From Vitrella brassicaformis (taxonomy: Eukaryota; Sar; Vitrellaceae): a stretch of 64,000 bases of DNA. The stretch covers positions 2,412 through 66,411 of the forward strand of contig CDMY01000185.1 in assembly GCA_001179505.1 (NCBI GenBank). The letters are read 5' to 3'. A program made the position numbers and the translations under genes. The notes under the pieces are model-generated. The model was not told where the DNA came from and ran no database searches. It saw only the letters and a list, made by a program, of their open reading frames with translations. Shown one piece after another: positions 48,924-61,802 of this stretch (position 1 is the first letter of the stretch; the number at the start of each line of letters is the position of its first letter).

Positions 48924-49290
48924 CCACACAACACAACACCCCCCGCCACACACGTGTGTGTGTGTGCAGCTACTCGACAGCCACGCACCCTCCCTGTCTA
49001 TGAGTGTGTGTGTGTGCAGACACTCGACAGCCACGCACCCCCTCGCCACACACGTGTGTGTGTGTGCAGCTACTCGACAGCCACGCACCCCCCCGCCACA
49101 CACGTGTGGGTGTGTGCAGCTACTCGACAGCCACGCACCCTCCCTGTCTATGAGTGTGTGTGTGTGCAGACACTCGACAGCCACGCACCCCCTCGCCACA
49201 CACGCCACGCACCCCCCCGCCACACACGTGTGTGTGTGTGCAGCTACTCGACAGCCACGCATCCCCCCGCCACACACGTGTGTGTGTGCA
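48924..49290. repeat. Minisatellite of about 50-64 bp units
   Basis: Alternating related units. One is built on CGCCACACACGTGTGTG, the other on TCCCTGTCTATGAGTGTG. Each ends CTCGACAGCCACGCACC. About six units are present, starting exactly where kinesin homology ends. Confidence 0.85.
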
Positions 49291-50441
49291 GCAGAGAGGC
49301 CGGCGGAACTTTTGACGGGCAGCAGAGGGGCGGGCGGAACTTTGCTGACCGGCCGCATGCTGGAAGGGCACTTGATCTCGATTAACACCAGCCATTAATT
49401 AGATGCGGGGAGCATCGAGCCCGCACCACCACCATCACCCGCATCGCATAGATAGCACACCAGCAGCAGTGTTCGCTGGACGAACCTGACATATATACAC
49501 CCGGCCACACGAGCTCTTTCTCGGTGAGCAGGCCCATTCCACCCACCATGCTCACCTACTGATGTCGGTCCACCCAAATGCCGACATGTCTGTCACCGCC
49601 CACCAAGCACCTGCACACCAACAAGCTCAAAACACAAGCAGTGAGTGCACTCGTTGAGAACCATTGGTCGATGCAGGCAGAACCATGTGACTGACCTTGG
49701 TTGACGCAGATCCATATGCCCTTCCCTTCCTTTAGCTAGTCAGGCGTCCGTCACGTCACTTCACGGGTGGTGCCTTCTTATCGCCAGGGGCGGCCGCGCA
49801 AGGTCCCCCGGACTCCCTCCAGATGCTCAGCCGCCATCAATCAGCTCCTTCCTTATGCCCACAGAAACAAATGTCCTCTAGAAAGTTCCGCTGTTGCTCC
49901 AAACCCACACCACCGAAAAGCCCTCTTGCTGGCGAAGAGAATGACCTGCAAAATGCCTAAGGAAAAGCATTCCTCGGAGCTGCACGTCACACACAGCACC
50001 AAGCATTCGGAATATATGTGCCTTCCTCCTTGTGTGACGTCACCGTGAGCAGCGGCCAGCTGCAGCACAGCAAAGCCTTCATCGAGAGCAATCCTCTGAC
50101 ACCCTAAGGAGCCTCCGATGCTGCCACCTTCCACACACACTGGGCGGCCATCTGCGCATCCACACACACTTACGGCTCAAGCAAATGAAGGAGAGCATGT
50201 CAGGAGGCCGTGTGTTAACGAATAGTGACCTTTTCGTAATGGAGACGATGGTAAGTTTGTTGTGGGTCACCAGGACGGAGGCAACAGACTTGGCGCAATG
50301 CGCCCATTTCTGACACAGACAGACACAAAAGGCACGTCAGCAGCAGATATTTGCCCTTCTGGCTGCTCCTGACTGCGTGTGTGGCCTTTCTGTGAGCCTC
50401 TCTGCTGCTGATCTGATCTTCTTTGCGCGTGCTTTCCCCTG
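49291..50441 (-). other. Unassigned region, possible gene remnants
   Basis: No complete gene was traced. Two minus-strand stretches look exon-like: one near 50160-50310 (VASVLVTHNKLTIVSITKRS) and one near 50045-50140 with good splice borders (GSLGCQRIALDEGFAVLQLA). They could belong to a small uncharacterised gene whose start lies near the duplicated telo-box at 50457. Evidence is weak. Confidence 0.25.
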
Positions 50442-51015
50442 CACCTCTAAGCTCGCAAACCCTAGACCCCAAACCCTAATACTTTCGCTTTGGAGGCTTT
50501 TTCCCATTGCAGGGGGCCACAGGGGCGGCTGGTGATGTGCTCATCTAAACCCTAGTCATCACATCATTCAATTGAGGATATCAGCGGATGTCCATCCGAT
50601 TCGATGTATCCAACGACACATGCAGAACAGACCGCCACTTCAACCCATCACTGCACTTTGCAGTCCTGGCTGTGTTTGCCGTCGGCAGGGCGGCTGTCGC
50701 CCCCCGTCTGCGATGAATCAGATGCCCCGCTACCCTCATCCTCTCCCACAGCCGCATGTCCCTCTCCCGCTACTGCCGGATCCTGGCCGCCCCGCTCGCC
50801 AGTCCCGTCAAGAGCGGCTTCCTTCTCCTGCCTCTCTGCTGCGGCCTGCTTGGCGGCGGCCTCCTCTGCTTCTTGTCTGCGCCTCTCCTCCAGCAGCTCC
50901 TCAGCACGACGGACAATACGATCGATGTCGCCCTCTGACAAACACACGCCATAGACACACACACAAGTGAATAAATGCATGAGGGGCGACCGCCTCTCTC
51001 TCTCTCTCTCTCTCC

Positions 51016-51047
<32 letters not shown>

Positions 51048-53079
51048 CTATGTGTGTGGTCACCTGTGAGGACGTAGTAGGGGTCTCTTCCCGAGCTGTC
51101 CAGCGGCCATTTGGTGCGGAAGCGGGTCATGTACTCGGTGGGCTTGTCGGGCTGCTGCTGCTGCTGCTGCTCGAGGTAGGTCCGCTTGTCCTTCTTGACG
51201 GCACAGAAGGCCCGCAGCGTCTCGTACGACCTCGCCAGGTCGGTGTTCTTCTCTGTCAGCTCGTCTCTCTCCCTGGTGAGCTCCTCCTTGGCTGTGCGGA
51301 GGGTCTCGAGGTGCTGCTGCAGCTCCCCCGAGTAGGACCCTGCGCCCGCCCGGATGCGGCCGTGGAGCTTCTTGTTCTCGTCATTGACACGCTGGAACGC
51401 ACTGCGCAAGTTGCGGTTCTCACGCTGATAAATAGATGGATGCAGGGATGAATGAGATCACACAGACACACACGTGTGTGTATGTGTGTGTCAGTCAGTC
51501 AGTCAGTCAACGGACCTCCACTTTTTCGATTCGTTCGGTGAGTGGCTCGGTGCCGGCCTCCATGGTCTGCAGGCGGGTCTCCTGCCGAGCCTTGATCTTC
51601 TCCATGGCCTCTATCCTGCACACACAACACAGACAGACGCATGACATTCACAAGTCTGTCTGTGGTGCGCCGGTCGGTGTTCTTGTGGCAGCTGACTGAC
51701 TTTGCGCGGCAGTGGCTCATTTCCATCTGAAGGTCGGCGGCCGTCTGCTTCAGGCGGGCGCACTCACTCTCAGCTATGTCACGCTGGACACACACACACA
51801 GACCATACACGCCATCTGATCTGTTGACGGTGGCTTGGTTGGTTCGTATGTGCGTACCTTTCTGCTCTCTTCCTTGAGGCTGTTTGCGAGTCCGTCGATC
51901 CGCTCTCTAAGCGCCTGTCTCTCCCTCTGGTGCCGCTCCTCCACCTTGTGCATCTCGTCCTCCTTGTCGGCCTTCAAGCGCTGACAACACGAATGCACAC
52001 AGCCACACAGCCACACACAAATACACACACCATCCATCCATGTGTGTGCGGGCGGACAGATGGGGAGGGTTCTTGCCTTGTAGAGTTGGCCCTGTTCCGT
52101 CTTGGCGAGTATGGCGCACTGCTGCTCCAGCTGCCGCACACGCCACCTCAGCTGCCGCGCCACATCACCATCCACACCACCACCCTCCCCCTCCCCGCCC
52201 TCGCCCCCCTCTGCACCATCCTCACTGCTGTCAATGTCGTACTCGGTGTTGACGCCACACTCAACGGACGTGTCCTCCTCCCCACCCACACACACATCCG
52301 CAGTGGCCGTCGGCTCCGTCGCCACGGCAGTGTCGAGCAGCACTTTGTCGGTGCGTGCGCGGAGGGCCGCCCGTGTCTCTGCCAACTGGCTCTGTGTGTC
52401 GGTGAGAGTGGCCTGGAGCCGCGTCTTGTCCTCCTCGCCGGTGCCGAGGTCCGTGTGGAGCTCGCGGATGTCTTGCTGGGCCTGGGAGAGGTCGTGGGAG
52501 GTGCTGTGGAGACATGCAGTTAGCTCGGCTATCAGCTCGCCATGGTGAGACTGCTCGGAAGCAACCTGAGACATCAAGAGCGTTTTGTAAAGGTTGTAGG
52601 GAGCATGTTGGTCGGTTGTGCGCACCTGATGCGAGTGCAGGTCAGCGTCGAGGCTGATGATGTCGATGTAGGCCTGATGGAGAGGGCCCGCCAACGCACT
52701 CAACTGCAGCGAAAGATAACGAGAAGGCAAGATGCTCAGCTCCGTTCTAGATATACGTGTGCCTACCTGGTCTAACAGGTCGTATAGCTGTGCATCCAGC
52801 TGGCCGATCCTGCCCGCCAGAGACTCCGCCAACTCTGCCACATACTGCACACACACACGCACACAGACAGGCAGCACGTTCACAGTGAAATTGGTGGGTG
52901 GAATATGTCGCAACGCACCGACCTGGCTATCATCCTGCTCCTCCGAGATGCTGCTGATGAGGTCCTCCTCAAGCGCACTCACGTGCCTCACCAGCCGCTC
53001 GCGGTCCTCCCTCCCCCACACGAGCTCCCTCTCCATCCCCCTGATGTCCCTCTCCAGCTTCGCCACGCGAGCCCTCTCG
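50442..53079. repeat. Segmental duplication, copy 2
   Basis: Direct-repeat partner of 46055-48923. It includes the 3' end of the intact kinesin gene and about 200 bp of downstream sequence with telo-boxes at 50457-50464, 50471-50479 and 50547-50554. Confidence 0.9.
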
Positions 53080-56000
53080 ACCCGGACACACTCAACGGCC
53101 TCGGCTGTGCGGCTCTCCAGCTCCTGCTTGAGCTCGAAGTTGTGGGTCTGCTCGGCCTCGTACCGCTCGAACAGCTCGTCGTACTCTTGCTTCTGACTGG
53201 CGAGGGCGTCGGCCGCCCCCTGCAGCTCCTTCCGCACGGAGTGCTCGTGTGCGGTGGCTTCCTCCAGCCGCGAGGCCATCTCGGTGAGCTGGTCGCTGCT
53301 CTGCGTGCCTTGTGTGGCGGCCTTGCGGATGTGCTCCTGGAGCCGATGGACCTCGGCGGTCAGCGACGCGCGGGCATCCTCTGCTGACTTGAGCTGCTCG
53401 GCCATCTCCATCTGATGGGCCAGGCCACAGACAGGCGAGAGCTGTGCGGTGCTGTGCGGTGTGCGTACCTTTTCTGAGTGGAGGTCTTCCAGTTCCTTCT
53501 TGGTGTCCTTTGCGGTGCGCTCAGCGTGGTGCAGACGAGACCTGAAGTCGTCACGCTCAACCTGCCAGACACGCGCCACTCACACATGTCCACACACGTC
53601 TGTGTCTCTTTCCTTGGTTCGTGCAGTGCAGTGCAGTGCAGTACAGTGCATCGCTGGCTGGATGTGTGGTGTCATCTCATTCACCTCGGCCTGTGCGAGG
53701 GCATCCTTGAGTGCGATGACGGCCCGGCCCGAGTCATCTGGCGAGTCCTTCGAGGCAGCACTCCGCAGCTGAGACTCAAGATGCTGCACCCAGCAACACG
53801 AGACACACGATGAATGCATCCTCGTTCCTTCGTTTCGTTGTGGGCTGATTCACCTTGATGGTGTCAGCGAGTTTGTTTCTCTCTAAGGCCAGGTCCTCAT
53901 TGTCACGCTCCAGACCGTCAACATCCTGCACACAAAGACAGACAAACGTGGTGAGACCCTGTAGTGCAAAAAGCCGTGCCGTGTCTCTCCCTTTGTGTCT
54001 GTTCGTTCGGTACGTACCCGCTGCAGCTTCTCCCTTTGCTTCTTCTCCTTCTGCAGCAGCTCCGACACATGCTCGGCATTCTCCAGGCGGGCACGCTCAC
54101 TACGCAAGGCAGCCTGCACGACCAACACGCCACACCACACAAAGCAAAGAAGCACAGGGGTGTGTGTGTGTGCGTGGAGGGATGGACAGATGGGCGAATG
54201 TGTCTGGCATTCAGATTCACCTTGTATTCGGCCTCCTTTCTTTCGATGTCGTCCTTGAGTCCCCTCAGCTCGCCACACACCCGCTCGTAGTCATCCTCCT
54301 TGCGCGCCAGGTCGCCCTCTTTCTTCTGCAGATCCAGCCGGACCGCCTTGAGCTCTTCTTCCTTGCGGTTGATGCCGTGTTTGGAGTTGTCGAGGGCCAC
54401 CTGCACCTCGCCGCGGAGCTTCTCGGCCGCCTGCCGCTCGCACTCGAGCTGGTGGTTCTTGGCCGTGAGCTGGTCCAGTCGGGCCTCGAGTGACACCTTG
54501 GACGCCTCCACCTCGTGAAGCGCCTTGGAGCGCACATCCAATTGCTGACAAGGGGGAGAGGGGAACACACACACATGTTGCTGTGAGAGCGTTGGCTTGC
54601 GGCCCCTCTCTCTGTGTGTCTACCTGTGTGATGTCGTCGATTCGGAGTCGTTTGGCCTGGAGCTGCTGGCTGGTGGCCTGCAGCTGATGCTCGTGGTCTG
54701 GCACATGTGCCTGCAGCTCCTCCAGCGCAGCACGAACGCTCTCCTCGGCCATGCGGGCCACACGCACCTCCTGACGCAGCTTCTCATTCGCCTAAATGCC
54801 GCCACATGCAGAATGTCGCCGAGCAGTGACAGATGTCGCTCTCCCCCTTCGCCCCTCTCTCCCTCCCTCCCTTGCTTACCGATTCCATGTTGGACATGGC
54901 CGTTTGCAGAGTGAGTTTGTCCTTCTCTATGGCCTTCCTCTCGTCCATGAGCTCCTTGACGCGGCCCTCGAGCGACTCGAGGCGGCCGTTCTTGGTGCTC
55001 TGCGACTGGCGGCTCTTCGACACCTCTGAACGGAGATCAGCCAGCTCCTGCAGGACACACACAACGGCAGAGAGACAGATGGAGGGGCGATGGGAGGCCT
55101 GTCGAGTGTGTTGCTGTCCCTCCCTACCTTTTCCATGGCTGTCACGGTCTCTTCGATCTTCTTGCGGTCCTCCTGCTGGCTCTCCAGGGCAGCCTCCAGC
55201 GACGCCTTCTCGTGACGCAGACCAGCAGCAGCCACAGTCGCCTTTTCAACCTCCGCCTGACACACACAAACAGAACACGGGTTTGTCAGCACACAACCAG
55301 TGGCGTGTGATTACTGACCTGGAGCGCATGCAGCTGCTGCTGGCTCAAGCTACTCGTCTGCATGGCGGATGCGATGTCGTCGGCCCGCCTCGTCCAGCGC
55401 TCCTCGTTGGCCATCTGCTGAGTGCGGAGGGCCATCAACTCGCCGTCGAGGTGAGACACGCGAGACGCCAGGTCAGACCTCTCCAACTGAGACACAAACA
55501 AAGGAAAAGGAAAAGAGACATGCAACAAACAGGAACAGGAAAGATGTGCATGCCCAGCGACCTCTAGGGTGCTTCGCTCCTCCTTGAGGCGATCCACGAG
55601 CTGAGTGGATAGCCACGGGGGACACGCAAACGTGCAGCTATGTGAGCGACCACTTCTTCTCCTTACCTGTTGTTTTTCCTGCATTTGTGTGAGCGTGAGG
55701 TCTCGCGCCTTGACGGCATTCTGCAGCTCCCTCTCCTTCTTCTCGCGCTCCGCCTTCTCCAGCTTGGCGATGCGCTCCGCAACCGCTACCTTCTCGCTAT
55801 ACTGATACGTAGATGGATGGAGACATGGATTGGAGCAGAGGCGCAAACCAACACAGAACCAATTTGCCCTCCCTTGGGGCTGGCTGCGTGTAGGCGTGTG
55901 TCAGTCACTCACTCACCTCAGCGTTGGACGATCCCACGCTGTGCAGCTGCTCCTGTATGAGGGCTTTCTCGGCTTGGAGGGCCTGGATCTGCTGCTGCAG

Positions 56001-59000
56001 GGCCGACTCGGACTCACGCAAGCGAGACAACTCAGAGGACGTATCCTGACAGGAAAGGGGAAGCAACACCGACACACACACATGTGTGTTTCGCCATCTC
56101 TCTCGTGTACAGGGCGTATCGGCTGGCTGACCTGCGATGGGACTGGTTGGCCCCTCATGGCAGCCAGCTCTTGTTCAGCAGCGGCGAGGCTCGCCCGCAG
56201 GCTGTCCCTCTCCTGCATAATACACAACACGACACGAAACGCAGCAGCTGCTACTGACGGCCGGGAAGATGATGAGACGTAATCACCTGGCGCGCTGCAT
56301 CCATCTTCTCCTCCTCTTGCCCAGCCTGAACAGACGAGTCACACGCCTGACCAACACATGAAGGTGATTCCTCCAATGTGGCTGTCCATTTGATGTCTGT
56401 CGTTGTCTGTACCGGCGGGCGGGTGTCAGGTGTTGATGTGGGTGCAGTGGTTGTGCCGTCCTTGGCCTGTGCCTCCAGCTCTGCGATGCGTCGCAGGGCC
56501 TCGTCATGCTCTGACTCTACTGCCTTCTTGGACTCCTGCACACAATGAGATGAATGTAAGTAGATGCCTAGCCGTGGCCCTTTTCCACCTCAAGGTTGCC
56601 GTATTCGTCGAGCACTTGCCGTGCATGGTCCGCCAGGTCGTCGAGCTCGCGCTTCGCCTCGGCCTTGTCGGCCCCCAGGGCGGCCACTGCCCCCTCCAGC
56701 TCGGCAATCCGAGCACTCGCCCACACAGGCACCGATGAGTCGCCTTCGGCCCCACTATCCGTCTGCACACCTAGCTCGGACACCTGGCAGGAGAGGAGAA
56801 GCACACATTGGTTGAGACATGGATGTTGTCGCGTCAGTCACCTTTGCTTTGGTCGGTCGTCGGAGCTGTGGGGGGAGAGATGGCGTGCGGGGCGGAGACG
56901 CGGCCATTGACGACGGCAGGTCCCGCAGCCGTGACCCCTCCTGCGGTGCGCTTGGCTGTGGCTGCATCGTGCCCTCGGCGTCTCGGCGCACCCCCAGTGA
57001 GCGGCGAACTTTGTCAGCAGCAGATGGTGGGTGGTGTGAGTGGATGAGGGGGCTGGGGTGGGTGTGCGAGACCTCCTGCTGATCCTCCACCGCCACCCAC
57101 TCACTGTCGTTTTGCTCCAGCTCGCTAGAGGTGGGCACGTGGATGGTCTTGCGGCGCATCTTGTTGCCCTGGCTCTTGGGCAAACACACCACACTGACAG
57201 ACAGAGGGAGGGAGGGGAAACACCACACATGAATCGATGGACTGGACGGATGGATGAAATGGCAAAGAATATGTGTGGGCGGGGCGCGCCTGCGTACGTT
57301 GCGGCCGAGTGGATTTGTGCCGCCAGCTGGGCGATGTGCGCCTCCAAACGCGACCTGCAGACGGACAAACGCAGCGGTGTGCAATGAAGTCGGCTGGCAT
57401 CCTCGCGAGTCACCTTTCCTCTCGTAGCTTGGAGTTCTCATCCGTGAGGTTCTGAATCTTCTCTACCTGCACCCCATCCACAAGACAACACACATCCCAC
57501 GGATCGGAGCGCGGGTGGCCAACCACGCAGCCACTTACCCCGTATTTGTCATTGAGCTGCTGCCGGAGGACTCTGATCTCACCCTTGAGCTGCTTGATGG
57601 CCGACTGCTCGTCGTCAGCAAAGATGTTCACCTGACACACACATAGACATTCATGTGGATACGTGGGCGTCCAGGAGCCCTCTGTGCTGATTCGCGCACT
57701 TTGGGTTTGTTGGTGATGGCCTTGGCACGGAGTGCGAACTCTAGTGTCCTGACAGAAAATCGAAATGAAGGCCGTTTGGCTGCAGCGGATGTGTTGATGT
57801 GGGGGCCTCGGGCGGGCGCCTACTTTTTGCTCTCGCTGTAGCATGTGCTAGATGGCGACACCGTGCAGATGACGGCCGTCCTCGCGTTGCCGCCGATGGA
57901 GTTCTGCAGCAGCCGGGTGATCTTGGAGTCGCGGAAATTCACAAACGTCGACTTCTCCTGTCAACGCATACATAAACCATGCCCCCTTCCTCCATATGTG
58001 TGTGTGTGTGTGTGTGTTGCACACCCCACCCTCTGACCATTTTGTTTTTGGCTTGTTCGAGAGTGCTGAGTTGTTCGATGACCCTGGAGAGCGCCAGGAG
58101 GCTCTTGTTGATGTTGCCCCCCTCCCTCTTGCGCTCATCAGCCGTCTGGGCCTTGCTCACATTCTCGGATCCTGACCGAAGGGAAAAACGGATAGATAGA
58201 AATGCGGGCTGTGTGTCTTCTGCGTCGTGACGTACCTGCGAGGTCGACCAGGTTGAGGAGACCCACCCGAACCGTCCTGTCGATGTCGCACGCACCCAAC
58301 TCCTCATCGTCCGCCTGAGTATAACGCACACACAGTACAGACACGTGGCTGGGGTGGGCGAATGGGTGCGTGGGAGGCGGGGAGAGAGAGGACTCACTCA
58401 CCTGCAGGTGTCTTGATTCGATGCGGAGTCTGAGGATGGTGTGAGCGCGAGACGACCGCTCGTTGAGGTTGGTCGCCGCTATGTGCTTCATCTTGTCACC
58501 CAGCTCACTTAATGAATGCAATTCATCCATGAAGGAGGACAGACAGCAGTGAGTGGACTGACTTGATGGGCGGCGAATGCAATGCAGATGTGAGCTTACA
58601 GCAGCTGGAAGACGTCATCGCTGCACGTGATTTTGGTCTCCTCCGCGTTCTGGACCGACACATCTGACCGACACAGACAGACACACCGGACAGCAGCTTT
58701 GCCTTTGCCACCAGCAGTCCGCTTCGCTCTCCTCACCCACCTGCGCCCTGTCCGATGATTTGCAGCGTTTTCTTTGGTGTGTTTGGGCTCTGGGCCTCTG
58801 CGATGAGGTCAAACAACTGCTCGTTGTACACCTGAACAGAGGGAGGGGAAGTGGCACACCGGGGAGGGTGTGTTTGCATGGGTGTCGTGTAGGCGCTTCA
58901 CCTCCAGGTATGACATGCTGACGAGGTATTCTCGCTGTCGGCACTCGTCGTCAGCCTGACGAACACCAGCAGATGCACAGATGCATGTGGAGAGATGAAT

Positions 59001-59675
59001 GGGGAGTAAGTCAGTGGCGAAAATCGACCGACCTTGGCTATGAGTGCGAAGATCTCCTGAACGGCCCTCTGCACAATCCCCTTCACACACTTGTCACCAT
59101 TGCCTGCAAAGGACAGAACAACTCCACTGCCCGCCATTCTTCCCTTGCTGCCCCGCCGACCCACCCACCCATCATGGTATGCGTCTTGCCCGAGGCCGTC
59201 TGGCCGTACGCAAACACGGTGCCTGTGTGGACAGACGTGGCGTAATGAGGAACGCAACAAAAGGGCGCCTTGTCAGGATGTACCATTGAAGCCGAGTACG
59301 GCGGAGTGTACGATGTCCTTGACGAGCTCATCAAACACCTCATCGTTACTCGCGCTCTCCTCAAACACATGATCTGACCATACATACCATAGGCAGGCAC
59401 ACCTGTTCACCCAATCCTCGTCGGCCGGATGTGTGTTCTTTCCTCATCCCGAGCTCACCGAATGCGTAAGATTCGTTGGATCTGAGGTTGATGATGGTCC
59501 GCCTGTCTGGGCTGTTGACGGTCCAGCACCTGCCCTTGCCGGCGTAGAGCGGCTGCTGCTCCAGCTCCCTCTCCTTGTCATTCAGCGGACGGAACCTCAC
59601 GGCTACATTGATGTTGCACGACTTGCCAGACGACGCATCCGCCAGGACTGTGGATGCCGATGCAGACCCATCCAT
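50648..59675 (-). CDS. Kinesin, N-terminal motor, long coiled coil
   Basis: The motor is encoded by twelve phase-checked exons: 59675-59459, 59373-59284, 59222-59169, 59103-59033, 58955-58902, 58831-58741, 58663-58600, 58507-58402, 58314-58236, 58171-58038, 57957-57824 and 57748-57700. Motifs in order are [10 protein letters not shown], the P-loop GQTASGKT (residues 109-116), [12 protein letters not shown], switch I NERSSRAH, switch [20 protein letters not shown] and the neck [11 protein letters not shown]. About thirty further exons encode heptad-rich coiled coil ([23 protein letters not shown]). A Ser/Asp/Gly-rich acidic insert and a Gln run near the end follow. Motor placement and tail length suggest the kinesin-7/CENP-E class, a plus-end microtubule motor. 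Tail exon borders were not all checked. Confidence 0.9.
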
Positions 59676-60017
59676 GGCCACCCAATTGCCGCTCGCGCAC
59701 TGCGAGCTTAGCTCTGTAAATCTATGGGGCAGCCAAAGTCCACAGATCGTCGTGGGGAGCGTAATGCAGCACGCAGCCGACCGGCAAAAGGAAGGGGTGA
59801 GGGACAGGAGGGACACGCACGTCTGTTTAAGTTGTTGTCTGTGCTTGTCTGCTTGACATTGTCTGTCTGACATGGGCGTCGTAGGGCGTCGACGTCTTTT
59901 CGCGTCATTAACTTGTCGACGCAACAGGTCGACGCAACAGGCAGGATACATTGTGTGCACAGCACTCTTGAGTATCAATGTCACATCCAAGACAACGCAC
60001 GGAAACAACACCGATCC
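59676..60017. other. Spacer upstream of kinesin
   Basis: About 340 bp between the kinesin start and the stop of the next minus-strand gene; presumably the kinesin promoter. A GTCGACGCAACAG direct repeat occurs near 59914-59940. No telo-box was seen. Confidence 0.4.
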
Positions 60018-61669
60018 CTACCCCCACTGTCCCTCATCATCGGATATTGGTGTCGCTGTACGCGTTGAATCGACGTCTCTGTGCCGCCCCCTCCACAGCC
60101 GGTTCCCACCGCTTCGCCGCACAATCTGCCCAACGCCCTCCTTCCCTTTATAGCGTCGCTTATCACTGCCAATGAGCTGCATCACAGGCTGCGAAAAGTC
60201 GAAGACCTCACGGCTGAATTCAGGAGTCGACGGGGGGGTGGGAGGGGGGAAGGCAGATGGGGGGCAGCCGCGGTGCTGCGCTCTTGCCTGCTGGAGACCC
60301 ATGGCCAGACTGCAGTCATTATTGAGAGAAGAAGCTGGGTGGGCACCACATATCAGCAATTGGCTGGTGTCTCTTGCTCACCTCAACTGGTAGACGTGTC
60401 TCTGGGGGAAAGTCATGTTGTGATGTTTGTGGGGCGTCTGTGGCGGGGGGGCAAATGATGGTGTGGCCATATCTGGCGAGAGGGTGACTGGAGATGAAGA
60501 AGTGGCCGACCAGACCTGACTGATGCTGCCAACTCGCGGAGAGCCTGTCATTGACAAACCACGCATATACACTTACATAGCCACATGTGACAGCCGCATG
60601 TTATCGTTTTTCCTCCCTCTGTACCTGATGCACTTGACAGCTGGTCCCCTCCGCCCGTCTGTGTAGCCACCGATCTCGCCTTGCCGACGTAGCCGATGTC
60701 TGATAATCTCCGCTCCTCTTCCATCAATCCAGCAGCATTAAACACAGGCAGTCGCCCCTGCACTTGAACTCTTCTTGGAGGAAAGGGAGATGGCCTGTCT
60801 AGGAATCTCTGTTGTCTCTCGCGGCCCGTTCGTGCCGGCGATGGGCGAGCTGGGCAAGTGGGGCAAGAGGCTTGACCGACTGAGGTCTCTTCAAGCCTGA
60901 GACAGGGGATTGTCCATCAAGCCATGAAAGGAGACGACACCGATATTTTGACATCATATCTCTTTGCCCAACCGACCTGCTGAGCATTTGCGGCATGATG
61001 CTGAGGAGCTGCTGTGTAATTGAATCCAACAGCGTCCTCATTTGGCTTCTCTCTTCTCGATCGAACGATGTTTGCTCCTGCAGCACCCGCAGCTGCTGGT
61101 CGATGCCGGCAAGTTTTGCGCTGACGATTGCACATAAGTGAAGGGCTTTTCCTTCGCATCCACCAGTATGTATGTCCGTGCTCTCACCGCAGTGCCCATC
61201 CTGTGTCTTCTTGCGGTAGCCCCAGACCAGGCTCGTCCCTCGAGCTGTCCCTGGCCGGTTTCCAATCTGCTGGGCGACCACTAAACAGCAGGCTTTCCTT
61301 CCCGTCTTGTGTCTCTTGCGGCGTTGTTGACGGACCGCAAGCCGGGCCGCAACCGCACACGGAACACGGATACAAAAGGTCATACGACGGTGTGAAACCT
61401 TGGGCCCCGGATCTTCCCTCAGGCTGAGCAGGGGCCTCGCCCTGATCAACAGGGCAAGAAGACGATAGAGACTCCTCAGAGAGCAGCCACGCGCCATGCG
61501 GTGTGTGGTTCCGTGAGCAAAGGGGCTCCGCCACTTTCCGTGAGCAAAGGGGCTCCGCCACACTCCAGGACCACCCAGCAGAAGCCTTGACATCTTCCTG
61601 CCACAGTGGGGCAGAGCTGTGCGTCAAAAATGTTTCCACTTCGTCCTCCCACCAAAGATCACTCGTCAT
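60018..61669 (-). CDS. Coiled-coil protein of unknown function
   Basis: Five exons fit phase: 61669-61188, 61120-60977, 60896-60625, 60544-60382 and 60309-60018, giving 450 residues. The start at 61669 (MTSDLWWEDEVETF) lies 133 bp from the divergent gene's ATG. Exon 1 contains a direct repeat encoding VAEPLCSR twice and a CSVCGCGPACG stretch. Exon 2 is a heptad coiled coil (LAGIDQQLRVLQEQTSF, LLDSITQQLL). Exons 3-4 are basic and Ser/Pro-rich. Exon 5 contains EVFDFSQPVMQLIG and ends acidic (SDDEGQWG). No known domain was seen; a structural or scaffold role is possible. Confidence 0.65.
61508..61561. repeat. 25-bp direct repeat inside coding exon
   Basis: CCGTGAGCAAAGGGGCTCCG occurs twice in tandem. 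On the minus strand it encodes the VAEPLCSR duplication in the coiled-coil protein. Confidence 0.7.
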
Positions 61670-61802
61670 TGAGACGCGAGACGGCGAGCTCAGGGGGGAA
61701 TGGGGGCTGCATGCAAGACGCCGATCAGAGGCCTTCTCTTTATGCGGCGGATTTGTTCCTGCTTGACCATTTGACTGGGGCTCAAACTATGCGATCTCAG
61801 CC

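Noticed and set aside
48924-49290. CRISPR-like array
   Set aside because: Repeats are regular, but the 'spacers' are themselves repeated CA/TG sequence and the genome is eukaryotic; it is a minisatellite.
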